The notes beneath the pieces are model-generated. The model saw only the letters and a list, made by a program, of their open reading frames with translations, was not told the origin of the DNA and made no database searches. Of a stretch of DNA of 40,433 nucleotides, positions 40,215-40,433 are shown in pieces. The DNA is from an uncultured Verrucomicrobiales bacterium (GTDB taxonomy: Bacteria > Verrucomicrobiota > Verrucomicrobiia > Limisphaerales > JAYPXF01). The stretch spans positions 1 through 40,433 of the forward strand of contig CALBIE010000623.1 of the NCBI GenBank assembly GCA_937893495.1, given 5' to 3'. Position 1 is the first letter of the stretch. Every line of letters starts with the position of its first letter. The position numbers and the translations under genes are program-made.

Positions 40215-40433
40215 GTGGTAAACGAATCAAGCCGGCGATTCAATCCCCGGTTCACTGGAACGATAGTCGGACTGTCAGACAACGGCATTTCTTCACCAGT
40301 CCGGGTTGGAGCGCCGACTCAGACGGACCGCGCCTGTGGCAACGCCCAGGCGCAGCGCTTCGGCGAGCAATTACAACGGGAAAAAGCCGAAGCAAAGCGG
40401 CTCACCCAATGGCATCCACGGCAGTATCTTGTA
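40215..40433 (+). CDS. Possible partial gene running off the right edge
   Basis: The frame from GTG 40215 stays open for 73 codons to the window end. It contains a polar, helix-like segment, QAQRFGEQLQREKAEAKRL. No family is recognised, and no ribosome-binding site was found. It is divergent from the PSCyt1 gene, whose promoter must lie in the same 225 bp, so part of the frame may be non-coding. Confidence 0.25.
   Translation, partial: MVNESSRRFNPRFTGTIVGLSDNGISSPVRVGAPTQTDRACGNAQAQRFGEQLQREKAEAKRLTQWHPRQYLV

Overview
The window is high-GC bacterial DNA from an organism that is probably a member of the Verrucomicrobiota (subdivision 3 / Pedosphaera-like), with a related planctomycete as the alternative. 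The reasons are the pairing of PSCyt1/DUF1549/DUF1553 cytochrome-like proteins with Tat-exported DUF1501 proteins, a PPC-domain exported protein, a MoxR-DUF58-BatA-DUF4175-DUF4159 operon, and many dispersed palindromic elements between genes. No rRNA, tRNA, CRISPR array or intact insertion sequence was seen. The assignment rests on recognised families only; no database search was run.

Layout. 1-1303: degraded transposon debris, with an IS4-type transposase remnant carrying a stop and a frameshift, joined to an oppositely oriented start fragment of a second transposase. 1304-3770 (minus strand): a tandem TerB-like protein and a sarcosine/fructosyl-amine-oxidase-like FAD enzyme. 3901-15827 (plus strand): a tightly packed operon in which most neighbouring genes overlap by 4 bp. 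It encodes an exported TPR-gluzincin protein, DUF4159, MoxR ATPase, DUF58, a BatA-type VWA membrane protein, and a DUF4175-like membrane protein followed by a long secreted coiled-coil protein with a QPGQ minisatellite. 15848-21677 appears to continue this locus: a small membrane zinc-ribbon protein, a ParD-like fragment, a second VWA-like membrane protein, a lipoprotein of lower GC, and a secreted C13 (legumain/caspase-like) protease candidate with EF-hand loops. 21762-25283 (minus): M24 peptidase, amidohydrolase and DapA-like lyase. 25744-28422 (plus): Gfo/Idh/MocA dehydrogenase, SDR and a DUF3592-like membrane protein. 28433-40208 (minus): PSCyt1/DUF1549/DUF1553 protein, a DUF433-DUF5615 toxin-antitoxin-like pair, DUF1501, DUF1549/DUF1553 with a Big2 domain, a second DUF1501, and the PPC-domain protein.

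How the genes work together. MoxR ATPases with DUF58 and VWA membrane proteins are generally thought to act as chaperone or maturation systems for envelope complexes. Here the set is combined with a predicted exported metalloprotease and a C13-type cysteine protease, which suggests an envelope proteolysis or quality-control module (inference). The right-hand minus-strand block looks like one exported redox or hydrolase system of the planctomycete/verrucomicrobial kind. The central genes look like a small catabolic set for sugar acids or related compounds.

The most unusual signal is the palindromic elements. At least seven kinds of hairpin module occur. Several are assembled in a fixed order in two inverted copies, one set forms a string of short stem-loops directly ahead of the SDR gene, and one lies in frame inside a conserved catalytic-type protein. 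Three secreted proteins have predicted signal peptides whose upstream frame runs straight into palindromic repeat DNA with no ordinary start codon close by. This resembles the protein-coding Rickettsia palindromic elements, but in a different lineage.
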